From positions 1-48,251 of the forward strand of contig UQIC01000016.1 of the NCBI GenBank assembly GCA_900540985.1: a DNA stretch of 48,251 nucleotides. Reading direction: 5' to 3'. The stretch is from an uncultured Collinsella sp. (GTDB lineage Bacteria; Actinomycetota; Coriobacteriia; Coriobacteriales; Coriobacteriaceae). The position numbers were made by a program, and so were the translations under genes. A model generated the notes under the pieces. It was not told the origin of the DNA. It worked only from the letters and a program-made list of their open reading frames with translations, and did no database searches. The number at the start of each line of letters is the position of its first letter. Within the stretch, counting starts at the first letter, position 1. This document shows, in pieces, positions 17,022 through 24,874 of the stretch.

Positions 17022-17047
17022 TTTGTGGAGAGAGATGGGAGTTTCTA

Positions 17048-17998
17048 ATGGTTAACGAGAAGAAGGTCGCTATTGTCGGCTGCGGTTTCGTCGGTTCGTC
17101 TTCGGCGTTCGCACTGATGCAGAGTGGTCTGTTCTCCGAGATGGTCCTCATCGACGTGGACAAGAACCGTGCCGAGGGTGAGGCCCTGGATATCGCGCAC
17201 GGCATGACGTTTGCCGAGCCGATGAAGATCTACGCCGGCGATTATTCCGATGTCGCCGACGCCGCCATGATCGTCGTCACTGCTGGCGCTGCCCAGAAGC
17301 CCGGTGAGACCCGCCTGGACCTGGTCAACAAGAACGTCAGCATCTTCAAGTCCATTATTCCCGAGATTAAGAAGTCCGGCTTCGACGGCATTCTGCTAAT
17401 CGTCTCCAACCCGGTCGATGTTCTGACCTACGCCGCCATCAAGATGTCCGGCCTGCCCGAGGGCCACGTCATCGGTTCCGGCACCGTGCTCGACACCGGC
17501 CGCCTGCAGCAGATGCTTGGTGCCCACGTCGAGGTCGATCCGCGCGATGTCCAGGCCTATGTCATGGGCGAGCACGGTGACTCCGAGTTTGTCGCTTGGT
17601 CCAGCGCTCAGGTTGCCGGCGTTCCGCTGAACACCTTCTGTGAGCTTCACGGCCACCTGGAGCATGAGGCTGCCGAGAAGCGCATCGCCGAGGACGTCAA
17701 GAACTCCGCCTACACCATCATCGAGAAGAAGCACGCCACCTACTATGGCGTCGCCATGGCCGTCAAGCGCATCTGCACCGCCGTTATGCGCGATGAGCAG
17801 ACCGTTCTGCCTGTCTCCTCGCTCATGGTGGGCGAGTATGGCCTGTCCGATCTTGCCATCTCCATGCCGACCGTCGTTGGCCGCGACGGCGTTGTCTGCC
17901 GCGTCCCCGTGCCGCTGAACGATGATGAGCAGCATGAGCTCACCGTCTCCGCCAAGGCCCTCAAGGACATCATCGACAGCGTCGATTTCTCCTGCTAA
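17048..17998 (+). CDS. ldh: L-lactate dehydrogenase
   Basis: The 316-residue protein has the Rossmann motif VGCGFVGSS (residues 10-18), the NAD-selecting acidic residue in VLIDVDKNRAEGEALDIAHG, the substrate loop GAAQKPGETRLDLV, VSNPVDVLTY, GSGTVLDTGRLQ and the catalytic histidine in GEHGDSEFVAWS. It reduces pyruvate to L-lactate with NADH at the end of glycolysis. ATG 17048 follows GGGAG; an in-frame start at 16970 would lie inside the leader hairpins. It appears to be monocistronic, with its own leader and a terminator after the gene. Confidence 0.92.
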   Translation: MVNEKKVAIVGCGFVGSSSAFALMQSGLFSEMVLIDVDKNRAEGEALDIAHGMTFAEPMKIYAGDYSDVADAAMIVVTAGAAQKPGETRLDLVNKNVSIFKSIIPEIKKSGFDGILLIVSNPVDVLTYAAIKMSGLPEGHVIGSGTVLDTGRLQQMLGAHVEVDPRDVQAYVMGEHGDSEFVAWSSAQVAGVPLNTFCELHGHLEHEAAEKRIAEDVKNSAYTIIEKKHATYYGVAMAVKRICTAVMRDEQTVLPVSSLMVGEYGLSDLAISMPTVVGRDGVVCRVPVPLNDDEQHELTVSAKALKDIIDSVDFSC

Positions 17999-18029
17999 AT
18001 CAAGCTCGCTAGAGCGAAAAGCTACAATG

Positions 18030-18064
18030 AAGGCGTCCGGGTCCACACGGCCCGGGCGCCTTTT
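18030..18064 (+). terminator. Terminator after ldh
   Basis: AAGGCGTCCGGG (18030-18041) pairs with CCCGGGCGCCTT (18051-18062) with one wobble and runs into TTTT. A TACAAT box lies just before it at 18023-18028, so as with ldh a promoter may also start inside this region and place the hairpin in the leader of the next gene. Confidence 0.7.
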
Positions 18065-18095
18065 GGTGCAAAGTAACCTGACCCCAATGCACCAT
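18065..18095. repeat. Short hairpin repeat with AACCTGACCCC loop (copy 1)
   Basis: GGTGCA (18065-18070) and TGCACC (18088-18093) flank the loop AAGTAACCTGACCCCAA. The element is nearly identical to that at 19288-19322, and the two flank the Mbeg1-like gene in the same orientation. The loop word recurs at 34028-34065. Confidence 0.6.
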
Positions 18096-18124
18096 CCCAA
18101 TACACCATAGTTGATGGGAGGGCC

Positions 18125-19285
18125 ATGTTGGATTCGCCTAATTTTTTGACCTATGCTCAGACGGCGTTTGATCCGTTTGAGGAGCGGCCGTTCTGCGCGG
18201 TGGACAGCCTGGTCTTTGCGTGGTTGTCCTATTTGCGTTTGCCGGGTGATATGGCGGAGCTGACGAACTGGCAGGGCCTAGACGTACGCGAGCTGCTGCG
18301 TGCTGAGTGCTATCGGGACATGATTGACGACTTGTGGGATCCAGAGGGGAGCAGGGCCTTGTTGGAGGCCGTGGCAGCAAATCCCAGATACCGCGGCGTG
18401 CACGTTTGCGGCTATCGTGCCGTGAGCGATGTGGTGGCGACGGAGCAGTTTGCAGCCATGGCGTTCCGGTTTCCGGCGGGGTTTAGCTATCTTTCCTTCC
18501 GGGGGACCGACAGCACGATTGTGGGCTGGAAAGAGGACTTTAACATGGCGTTCCGGTGTCCTGTGCCGGCCCAGGAATCCGCGGCGCGTTATGTGGACGA
18601 GGCGGCGGATGCGATCGACGGGCCGCTTTTGTGCGGAGGTCATTCCAAGGGTGGAAACCTTGCGGTGTACGGTGCGGCGATGTGCTCCGATGTTGCCCGT
18701 GAACGAATCGAACGGGCGTATTCCCATGATGGTCCAGGGTTCGTCGAGGAGTTTCTGAGCGGCAACGCCTTTGCCGATCTTTCCGGTCGAATCGACAAGA
18801 CGCTACCTCGGTCGTCGATCTTCGGCATGATGTTCGAGACACAAGAGGACTATGCCATCGTTGAGAGCACCGAGTTCAGCCTGCTGCAGCACAATCCCTT
18901 TAGCTGGGTGGTTGATGGTTGCGACTTCGTATACTGTGAGCGCCTGTCCGCCGGTGCTCGATACGTTGATGGCTCCATTCGCGAGATGCTGCTTGCAGTG
19001 TTACCTAGCGAGCGCGAGCGTTTTGTAGATGCGTTGTTCTCCGTGTTTGAGGCTACGGACGCCGAACGGTTTGCGGATATCGCAGGAAATCTGCGTGAGA
19101 GTCTGCCCGTGATGCTCCAGGCTGCGCAAGGCTTTGACAAAGATACGCGACGCTTTATCTCGCAGACCATCGTGGCGATCCTTAAATGCGCACTGTTGCC
19201 CAAACGACCCCAGATCGACGTGCCCGCTGCCGGCAAGAGTTTGGCAGAACAGCTCGAGGCTTGGCAGTCCGAGCTCCTGCGCTAA
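18125..19285 (+). CDS. Mbeg1-like (DUF2974) alpha/beta-hydrolase-fold protein
   Basis: The 386-residue protein contains the nucleophile elbow GGHSKGGNLAVYGAA (near residues 173-187) with Ser in GHSKG, preceded by FSYLSFRGTDSTIVGWKEDFNM, both characteristic of the Mbeg1-like/DUF2974 group of lipase-like hydrolases. SHDGPGFVEEF and the acidic segment after it could supply the acid. There is no signal peptide. ATG 18125 follows GGGAGG. The physiological substrate is unknown. The gene is bracketed by two copies of a hairpin repeat (18065 and 19288). Confidence 0.72.
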   Translation: MLDSPNFLTYAQTAFDPFEERPFCAVDSLVFAWLSYLRLPGDMAELTNWQGLDVRELLRAECYRDMIDDLWDPEGSRALLEAVAANPRYRGVHVCGYRAVSDVVATEQFAAMAFRFPAGFSYLSFRGTDSTIVGWKEDFNMAFRCPVPAQESAARYVDEAADAIDGPLLCGGHSKGGNLAVYGAAMCSDVARERIERAYSHDGPGFVEEFLSGNAFADLSGRIDKTLPRSSIFGMMFETQEDYAIVESTEFSLLQHNPFSWVVDGCDFVYCERLSAGARYVDGSIREMLLAVLPSERERFVDALFSVFEATDAERFADIAGNLRESLPVMLQAAQGFDKDTRRFISQTIVAILKCALLPKRPQIDVPAAGKSLAEQLEAWQSELLR

Positions 19286-19287
19286 CC

Positions 19288-19322
19288 ATTGGCGCAAAGC
19301 AACCTGTCCCCGATGCACCAAT
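19288..19322. repeat. Short hairpin repeat with AACCTGTCCCC loop (copy 2)
   Basis: ATTGGCGCA (19288-19296) pairs with TGCACCAAT (19314-19322) with one wobble, around AAGCAACCTGTCCCCGA. It differs from copy 1 at 18065 in only a few loop bases but has a longer stem. It begins 3 nt after the upstream stop codon. Confidence 0.6.
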
Positions 19323-19396
19323 CTTCGAAGCGCCTGGGGCGGGCTCGACCGCTATACTGATTCGTGCCGAAATCAATCTAGAACGGAATGCCGTAT

Positions 19397-20401
19397 ATGA
19401 AAATCAATCACGCGATTCTGCATATCCTGGACTTTGACTCTGCCGTCAACGTCATGAGCCAGCGCGAGCTCGATATCGAGAGCCGTACCGTCCGCAACTT
19501 CGTGACCACACATCTGCGTCGCGCGCGCACTTCGGCCGATAACAAGCGCGCCACGTTTGCCGAGAACTCTGCGTTTGGCGGTGAGCTCAAGGGCTATTTC
19601 TTTGGTGAGCGCGAGTTCGTGGACCTGTCGCAGCAGATTGCGGAGTTTATCTCTTCCGAACTCACCAAGGCCGAGAAAGCCGAGTCCACCGACGTGCTGG
19701 TTGCCGATTTTGACGACGATGAGGATGCCCGCTGGTTTGCCGTGATGCTGCTGGGCTCCAAGCAGGCTTTTATGCACGAAGTGGGCCGCGAGGAGGGGGA
19801 GGTGCGCAACGACATCGCGCGCCACTATGCCATTCTGCCGAACCCCTCACAAAAGGTGCCGAGCTATGCCATCGTGCGCGCGAGTACCATGGAGATCGGC
19901 TACGTGGACAAGAAGCGCAAGATTGCCGGCGAGGACCGTATGCTTATCCCCGATGGCCTGCTGCAGTGCGACACGGGCGTATCGGGTAAGGAGGTCATCG
20001 ACACCGTGACGCGTGTGGTCGAGGAAGTCGCCGAGGAGCACGGTGCCAATACGGCCGTGGCGCTCGCCAAGGTTAAGGCTGCTGTTGCCGAGAAGGTCGA
20101 GGATGACGAGGAGCTGCCGCCTTGGGATATCGTCGACGAGGTCTTTGAGGACGAGCCGGTCATCAAGGAGAGCGTGCGTGCGGCGCTGACCGAAGAGAAG
20201 GTGCCCGAGCGTGTGCCCGTGGAGCGCAAGCAGGTCGAACGCGCGGCGGTGCGCAATCATAAGATCCGTACCGACACGGGTATCGAAATCAGCTTTCCGG
20301 CCGAGATGGGTTCGAACTCCGAGTACATTGAGTTCGTCAACGAGCCCAATGGCCTCATCTCCATCGAGCTCAAAAACATCGGGTCAATTGAGAATCGATA
20401 A
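19397..20401 (+). CDS. Nucleoid-associated protein, NdpA/YejK family
   Basis: The 334-residue protein begins MKINHAILHILDFDS, the conserved start of the 37-kDa nucleoid-associated family, and has the expected length. It contains the ASTMEIGYVDKKRKIAGEDRML segment typical of the central domain and a C-terminal ISFPAEMGSNSEYIEF region. It is acidic and lacks membrane segments. ATG 19397 is preferred over the in-frame ATG at 19388 because it matches the family N-terminus and leaves CGGA at a usable distance. TATACT (19353-19358) may be its -10 box. Function beyond nucleoid association is poorly known. Confidence 0.8.
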   Translation: MKINHAILHILDFDSAVNVMSQRELDIESRTVRNFVTTHLRRARTSADNKRATFAENSAFGGELKGYFFGEREFVDLSQQIAEFISSELTKAEKAESTDVLVADFDDDEDARWFAVMLLGSKQAFMHEVGREEGEVRNDIARHYAILPNPSQKVPSYAIVRASTMEIGYVDKKRKIAGEDRMLIPDGLLQCDTGVSGKEVIDTVTRVVEEVAEEHGANTAVALAKVKAAVAEKVEDDEELPPWDIVDEVFEDEPVIKESVRAALTEEKVPERVPVERKQVERAAVRNHKIRTDTGIEISFPAEMGSNSEYIEFVNEPNGLISIELKNIGSIENR

Positions 20402-20427
20402 ACTGCGCTTGGACGCCGCAAAAAAAC

Positions 20428-20464
20428 AAAGGCCGAAGCCCCGGATGAGGGCTTCGGCCTTTTT
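20428..20464 (+). terminator. Intrinsic terminator after the nucleoid-associated protein gene
   Basis: AAAGGCCGAAGCCC (20428-20441) pairs perfectly with GGGCTTCGGCCTTT (20449-20462) and continues into TTTT. An A-run precedes it, so it can also work in the other direction. Confidence 0.85.
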
Positions 20465-20499
20465 GCTTGGAGCTGAATTGCGCCGTAGGTTGAGCATAC

Positions 20500-20694
20500 G
20501 TCAGCGAAAACGCCCCTAAGCGAGCAAGGTGACGTGAAAGAGGAGGGAAGCGTACTTCGGTACGCGACCGACGATTGAACGTCAGATTGCCGCTTAGGGG
20601 CGTTTGCAGCGTCGACCGGTCCGTCGTTCGTTAGAACGACGGAACCAAAAGTGCAGCGTCGACTAGTTACGCGGTTTGGTAAAACCGCGTAACT
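20500..20694 (-). repeat. Structured intergenic element, copy 1 (downstream of dapH)
   Basis: Read on the minus strand from the dapH stop, the element starts with a perfect 13-bp hairpin (20665-20677 with 20682-20694). An extra stem-loop follows (about 20618-20645), then a long near-continuous hairpin. In that hairpin 20508-20522 pairs with 20591-20605 (15 of 15), GCAA with TTGC (20524-20527, 20587-20590), TGACGT with ACGTCA (20530-20535, 20579-20584), and GCGTAC with GTACGC (20550-20555, 20560-20565) closed by TTCG. A second copy with compensatory changes lies at 42093-42241. It may be a structured RNA, a mobile palindromic element or a 3'-UTR terminator module. Confidence 0.75.
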
Positions 20695-21414
20695 TTAAAG
20701 CTGACGTAAGCCTTCCTCGAGACCGGTCTTGCTGTCGGTCTTTTCGTCGCGCATCTTGATGACGCGGGCGGGGACACCGGCCACGACGGCGCCGGCGGGG
20801 ACGTCCTCGACGCACACGGCGCCGGCGGCGACAACGGCGTCCTTGCCCACGCGCACGCCTTCCAAGACCACGGCGTTAGCGCCGATCATGACATCGTCCT
20901 CGATGATGACGGGCGTGGCGCTCGCGGGCTCCACGACGCCTGCCAGCACGGTGCCGGCGCCGATGTGGCAGTTCTTGCCCACGGTGGCGCGGCCGCCCAG
21001 CACGGCGCCCATGTCGATCATGGAGCCTTCGCCAATGACGGAGCCGATGTTGATAATGGCACCCATCATGATGACGGCGCGGTTGCCAATCTCGACGCGG
21101 TCGCGGATGATCGCGCCCGGCTCGATGCGGGCGCTGATGCCCTTAAGGTCGAGCATGGGGACGGCGGAGTTGCGGCAATCATTCTCGACGTCGTAGTAGT
21201 CGATGGAGTCGGCATTGGCATCCAGGATGGCCTTAAGCTCATCCCAGTCACCAAAGACGGTCTTGCCACGACGACCGCCGTAGACGTGTGCATTGCCCCA
21301 CTGGACCTTCATGCCCGGCTTCTCACGCACGTACAGCTTAACGGGCGTCTTTTTGGGCGCGGTGGCGATGTAGTTGATAATCTCTTGTGCATCCATCTCG
21401 GCTGCGTTACTCAT
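20695..21414 (-). CDS. dapH: 2,3,4,5-tetrahydrodipicolinate N-acetyltransferase (DapH)
   Basis: The 239-residue protein has the DapH N-terminal domain (AQEIINYIATAPKKTPVKLYV, then DYYDVENDCRNSAVPMLDLK) followed by a left-handed beta-helix of hexapeptide repeats (ARIEPGAIIRDRVEIG, MMGAIINIGSVIGEG, GGRATVGKNCHIGAG and PVIIEDDVMIGANAVVLEGV). It transfers acetyl from acetyl-CoA to tetrahydrodipicolinate in the acetylase branch of the diaminopimelate pathway. AAAGGAG precedes the start by 9 nt; Met7 is a possible alternative. It is the last gene of the lysA-dapA, dapB, dapH operon and is followed by the structured element at 20500-20694. Confidence 0.9.
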   Translation of the reverse strand: MSNAAEMDAQEIINYIATAPKKTPVKLYVREKPGMKVQWGNAHVYGGRRGKTVFGDWDELKAILDANADSIDYYDVENDCRNSAVPMLDLKGISARIEPGAIIRDRVEIGNRAVIMMGAIINIGSVIGEGSMIDMGAVLGGRATVGKNCHIGAGTVLAGVVEPASATPVIIEDDVMIGANAVVLEGVRVGKDAVVAAGAVCVEDVPAGAVVAGVPARVIKMRDEKTDSKTGLEEGLRQL

Positions 21415-21453
21415 ATATTGTTTCTCCTTTGCGTGGATACGGTTGATACCTGG

Positions 21454-22194
21454 TTAGGCAAACATGACCTGGTCGAACGTATAGAAGCCGGGTTCGCGGG
21501 TGACGAGCTTCTGCGCGGCGGCCAAGGCGCCGTTGACAAAGATCTGACGGCTCGTGGCGCGGTGGGTGAGCGTGACTTCCTCGTCCTGGCCAAAGAAACT
21601 TACCTTGTGCACGCCGGCGACGGTGCCGCCGCGCAGCGAGTGCATACCGATCTCCTTGGGGTCACGCGCGCCGCACATGCCCTCGCGGCCATAGACGGGG
21701 TGGTAGCCTGCCTCGGGCTCAGCTTCGACGATGGCGTCGAGCAGTAGCTTGGCAGTGCCGCTGGGGGCGTCAACCTTTTGGTTGTGGTGCGTCTCGACGA
21801 TCTCGCAGTCAAAGCCGGGCAGCTCGCGTGTGACCTGTGCTACCAGATGACGCAGGGCGGCGATGCCGATGGAGTAATTGCCGGAGTGCATGACGCGGGC
21901 GTTCTGACCCAGCTCGCGCAGGCGATCCATCTGCTCGGGCGTATAGCCCGTGGTGCCCGAGACCAACGCCGCACCCGTGCGCTCGACATAGGCGACGACG
22001 GCATCGAAAGTCACGACGTTCGAGAAGTCGATAATGACGTCGGCTGCCGGGGCGTTCTCGAGCTCGGACAAGTCGAAGCCGATCTGGGCGACGATGTCGA
22101 AAGCGGGCTGACCGGCGGCGTCGACAATGCCCTCGGCGGTAGTGCGGACGAGCGAGCCCATGCGGCCCGTTCCCATAATGACGGTCTTAATCAA
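21454..22194 (-). CDS. dapB: 4-hydroxy-tetrahydrodipicolinate reductase
   Basis: The 246-residue protein has an N-terminal dinucleotide site MGTGRMGS (7-14), then SGTTGYT, SGNYSIGI and the family signature EIVETHHNQKVDAPSGTAK with the catalytic His/Lys residues. It reduces 4-hydroxy-tetrahydrodipicolinate with NAD(P)H. Its start overlaps the end of the lysA-dapA frame by 8 nt, implying coupled translation, and dapH follows after 39 nt. Confidence 0.92.
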   Translation of the reverse strand: MIKTVIMGTGRMGSLVRTTAEGIVDAAGQPAFDIVAQIGFDLSELENAPAADVIIDFSNVVTFDAVVAYVERTGAALVSGTTGYTPEQMDRLRELGQNARVMHSGNYSIGIAALRHLVAQVTRELPGFDCEIVETHHNQKVDAPSGTAKLLLDAIVEAEPEAGYHPVYGREGMCGARDPKEIGMHSLRGGTVAGVHKVSFFGQDEEVTLTHRATSRQIFVNGALAAAQKLVTREPGFYTFDQVMFA

Positions 22195-23077
22195 GCAGAC
22201 CAGCTCCCTTCAGAGCATCGGTAAGTGCAGTGCGCGTGTCGTCTGCCATGGGGCATAGCGGCATGCGGTAGTTTGCCTCGATCATACCCATCTGAGCGAG
22301 CGCTTCCTTGACGGGGATGGGGTTGACCTCACTAAAGAGGGCGTTGAAGAGCGGCTGACCGGCAATTTGGATGTCGCGGGCGCGCTCCACGTCACCGTCC
22401 AGATAGGCGCGGCACATGTCGTGCACGAGCTGCGGCTGAACATCGGCCCACACGCTGATGGTGCCCGAGGCGCCCAGGCTCATGAGCGGCACGGTGAGCG
22501 CATCCTCGCCCGAGTACATGCGGAAGTCGTCGGACAGCAGGTGGGCGATCTTGGCCGCGTAGGCGACGTTGCCCGAGGCCTCCTTAATACCCATGATGTT
22601 GGGGTGCGCGGCCAGGCGCTCCACATTGCGCTCGCTGATGCCGCAGCCGCAACGGCCGGGGATGTTGTACAGGATGCAGGGGATGTCCACGGCATCGGCG
22701 ACAGTCTTAAAGTGCTGGTAGATGCCCTCTTCGTTAGACTTGTTGTAGTAGGGGGTAATGAGCAGCAGACCATCGGCTCCCAGGCCCTGATAGGTGAGCG
22801 ACTTGGTGAGCATGGTCTGCGTGGAGTTAGAGCCCGAACCGGCAATAACGGGGACGCGGCCCGCAACCTGCTTGACCACGGCGGCGACAACGGAGTTGTC
22901 CTCGTCGTCGGTCATCGTGGCGCTCTCGCCGGTGGTGCCCAGGGTGAGGATGGCGTCGGTGCCGTTTTGCAGGTGGAAATCGATAAGGCGCCCGAGTGCG
23001 TCAAAGTCGACACTGCCGTCCTTTTTAAACGGCGTAACAAGGGCGACGATTGAGCCCTCGAGGTTGCGGATATCCAT
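22187..23077 (-). CDS. dapA: Possible separate DapA product from an internal start within the fusion
   Basis: On the minus strand AAGGAG (23089-23084) lies 6 nt before ATG (23077-23075) and starts a 296-residue protein, MDIRNLEGSIVALVTPF onwards, exactly the usual DapA length. The ribosome-binding site lies inside the linker codons of the fusion (the Ala-Lys-Glu-Lys-Asn segment). This is consistent with formerly separate genes whose lysA stop codon was lost, or with dual production of a fused and a free enzyme. Confidence 0.6.
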   Translation of the reverse strand: MDIRNLEGSIVALVTPFKKDGSVDFDALGRLIDFHLQNGTDAILTLGTTGESATMTDDEDNSVVAAVVKQVAGRVPVIAGSGSNSTQTMLTKSLTYQGLGADGLLLITPYYNKSNEEGIYQHFKTVADAVDIPCILYNIPGRCGCGISERNVERLAAHPNIMGIKEASGNVAYAAKIAHLLSDDFRMYSGEDALTVPLMSLGASGTISVWADVQPQLVHDMCRAYLDGDVERARDIQIAGQPLFNALFSEVNPIPVKEALAQMGMIEANYRMPLCPMADDTRTALTDALKGAGLLD

Positions 23078-24496
23078 ATTCTTCTCCTTCGCTTCCGCGA
23101 TCTGGATGCGCTTATTCCATTGGGCGGCGACTGCCAGGCGCTCGTCCTGAGCGCGACGACGGGCGCTTTCGGCGCGCGATTTGGCCAGCAGCTCACGGCC
23201 GCACGGTAGCACGTCGAGCGTGGCAAAATAGTCGCCCGGGCGCTCGGCGCGGCGGATGAGATCGGCCGCGCCGTCGGGGCGCAGCAGGACCTCGGCGGAG
23301 CGCAGACGGCCGTTGTAGTTGTAGCCCATGGAGTAGCCATGCGCGCCGGTATCGTGGATCACAAGCAGGTCGCCCATGTCGATATGCGGCAGCTCGCGAT
23401 CGATGGCGAACTTGTCGTTGTTCTCGCATAGGTTGCCCGTGATGTCGTAGATGTCTGTGACGGGCGCTGCGGTCTTGTCGTCGCCACCCGGCTGGCCCAT
23501 CACCGTAATGTGGTGGTAAGCGCCGTACATGGCAGGGCGGATCAGGTCGACGGCGCTTGCATCGACACCGATATAGTCCTTGTAGATCTGCTTCTCGTGG
23601 ATGGCCTTAGTGACCAGGCAGCCATAGGGGCCCATCATAAAGCGGCCCATCTCGGTGCAGATGGCCACATCGCCCATACCGGCGGGAACCAGGATCTCGT
23701 CGTAGGCCGCGTGCACTCCCTCGCCGATGGCGTGAATGTCGTTGGCCTGCTGCTCGGGCAGATAGGGGATGCCGACGCCGCCGGACAGATTGATGAAGGC
23801 GACATGTGCGCCGGTCTCACGCTCCAGGCGCACGGCAAGCTCAAAGAGGATGCGCGCGAGCTTGGGGTAGTAGTCGTTGGTGACGGTGTTGCTGGCAAGG
23901 AATGCGTGGATGCCAAAGTTTTCGGCGCCCTTGGCCTTGAGCATGCGGAAGGCCTCGAAGAGTTGCTCGGTGGTCATGCCGTACTTGGAGTCGCCGGGGT
24001 TATCCATGATGCCGTTGGAGAGCTGGAATAGGCCGCCCGGATTAAAGCGGCAGCTGACCGTCTTGGGGATGGGGCCTGCGACGCGCTCAAAGAACTCGAT
24101 GTGGCTGATGTCGTCGAAGTTGACGATGGCGCCCAGCTTGTCGGCGAGCTCAAAGTCCGCTGCCGGCGTGTCGTTGGACGAGAACATGATGTCGTGTCCC
24201 GTGATACCCAGCGAACGGGCGATCATGAGCTCGGTATAGCTCGAGCAATCGCAGCCGCAGCCGTATTCGTTGAGAATGGAGATGAGCGCCGGGTTGGGAT
24301 TGGCCTTGACGGCAAAGTATTCCTTAAAGCCCGGGTTCCATGTGAAGGCGTCGCGCACCTCTTGCATGTTGCGGCGGATGCCCGCCTCGTCGTATAGATG
24401 AAACGGCGTGGGGAACTGCTCGACGATATGCTCGAGCGTCTCCTTGTCCACAAACGGCTGCTTGGCCGCATACGCTTCATTGGGGGTCAATGCCAT
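22187..24496 (-). CDS. lysA-dapA: In-frame fusion: diaminopimelate decarboxylase (LysA) plus dihydrodipicolinate synthase (DapA)
   Basis: The 769-residue reading frame encodes two complete enzymes. Residues 1 to about 430 are a PLP-dependent alanine-racemase-fold decarboxylase: YFAVKANPNP with Lys64, LSGGVGIPY, CTEMGRFMMGPYG and ITGNLCENND with the partner-site Cys. A basic, helical-looking linker rich in Arg, Ala and Glu runs from about 435 to 473. Residues 474-769 are a complete DapA with GTTGES, YNIPGR and the Schiff-base Lys638 in GIKEASG. Thus the first and last enzymes of the pathway share one frame. A strong internal ribosome-binding site and ATG at residue 474 mean DapA may also be made alone. 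The gene is preceded by a lysine riboswitch. GAGG nine bases upstream is the likely LysA ribosome-binding site. Confidence 0.88.
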   Translation of the reverse strand: MALTPNEAYAAKQPFVDKETLEHIVEQFPTPFHLYDEAGIRRNMQEVRDAFTWNPGFKEYFAVKANPNPALISILNEYGCGCDCSSYTELMIARSLGITGHDIMFSSNDTPAADFELADKLGAIVNFDDISHIEFFERVAGPIPKTVSCRFNPGGLFQLSNGIMDNPGDSKYGMTTEQLFEAFRMLKAKGAENFGIHAFLASNTVTNDYYPKLARILFELAVRLERETGAHVAFINLSGGVGIPYLPEQQANDIHAIGEGVHAAYDEILVPAGMGDVAICTEMGRFMMGPYGCLVTKAIHEKQIYKDYIGVDASAVDLIRPAMYGAYHHITVMGQPGGDDKTAAPVTDIYDITGNLCENNDKFAIDRELPHIDMGDLLVIHDTGAHGYSMGYNYNGRLRSAEVLLRPDGAADLIRRAERPGDYFATLDVLPCGRELLAKSRAESARRRAQDERLAVAAQWNKRIQIAEAKEKNMDIRNLEGSIVALVTPFKKDGSVDFDALGRLIDFHLQNGTDAILTLGTTGESATMTDDEDNSVVAAVVKQVAGRVPVIAGSGSNSTQTMLTKSLTYQGLGADGLLLITPYYNKSNEEGIYQHFKTVADAVDIPCILYNIPGRCGCGISERNVERLAAHPNIMGIKEASGNVAYAAKIAHLLSDDFRMYSGEDALTVPLMSLGASGTISVWADVQPQLVHDMCRAYLDGDVERARDIQIAGQPLFNALFSEVNPIPVKEALAQMGMIEANYRMPLCPMADDTRTALTDALKGAGLLD

Positions 24497-24509
24497 GTCC
24501 CGTAAACCT

Positions 24510-24574
24510 CGCTATCCAGACGGCGCCATCTGCGCATCGAATCCGCATAGCGTGGACCCCATGTCCGGATAGCG
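24510..24574 (-). promoter_or_regulatory. Expression-platform hairpin of the lysine riboswitch
   Basis: On the minus strand CGCTATCCGGAC (24574-24563) can pair with GTCTGGATAGCG (24521-24510) with one wobble. Its 5' arm contains CTATC, which is also the 3' strand of the aptamer P1 helix, so the two structures exclude each other. The 3' arm ends against the GCGAGG ribosome-binding site of lysA, so the switch may act on translation as well as transcription. Confidence 0.55.
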
Positions 24575-24727
24575 CTCCCGCATTGCTGCAGACAGTCCTG
24601 TGGGTGTTTCCCGCAGGCCCACCAGGTTGTTCGTGCCCGAAAAGCCCAGTTCGGCGGGTTTCGCCTCCCTACGGGGTCAAAGCCTGCCGGCTCGCCCGCG
24701 GTTCTTCGTGCCCGCGCCTCTATCAAG
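24566..24727 (-). ncRNA. Lysine riboswitch (L box) upstream of lysA-dapA
   Basis: Read on the minus strand, the leader contains GATAGAGGCGCG (from 24724), then GGGAGGCGAAACCCGCCGAA, CTGGTGGGCCTG, and GGACTGTC (24598-24591). These occur in the order of the lysine riboswitch core (GAUAGAGGUGCGAAC, GCCGAAG, GGCUGUC). P1 is GATAG (24724-24720) with CTATC (24572-24568). The downstream operon makes diaminopimelate and lysine, which fits lysine feedback. The call is by eye; a covariance search would settle it. The 24497-24874 gap otherwise holds the divergent promoters. Confidence 0.8.
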
Positions 24728-24874
24728 TGGTAACGACCCTACCACGTTGCACTTTAGCAAACAAGAGTATTCGTATATAACGTTTAAAAAATGCAGCAAT
24801 ATGCTGGAAACATGTGTGCCACAATCCTGTATCACAATAAGTTGCAACAGATATGCCTCACGAAGGGATCTTCT

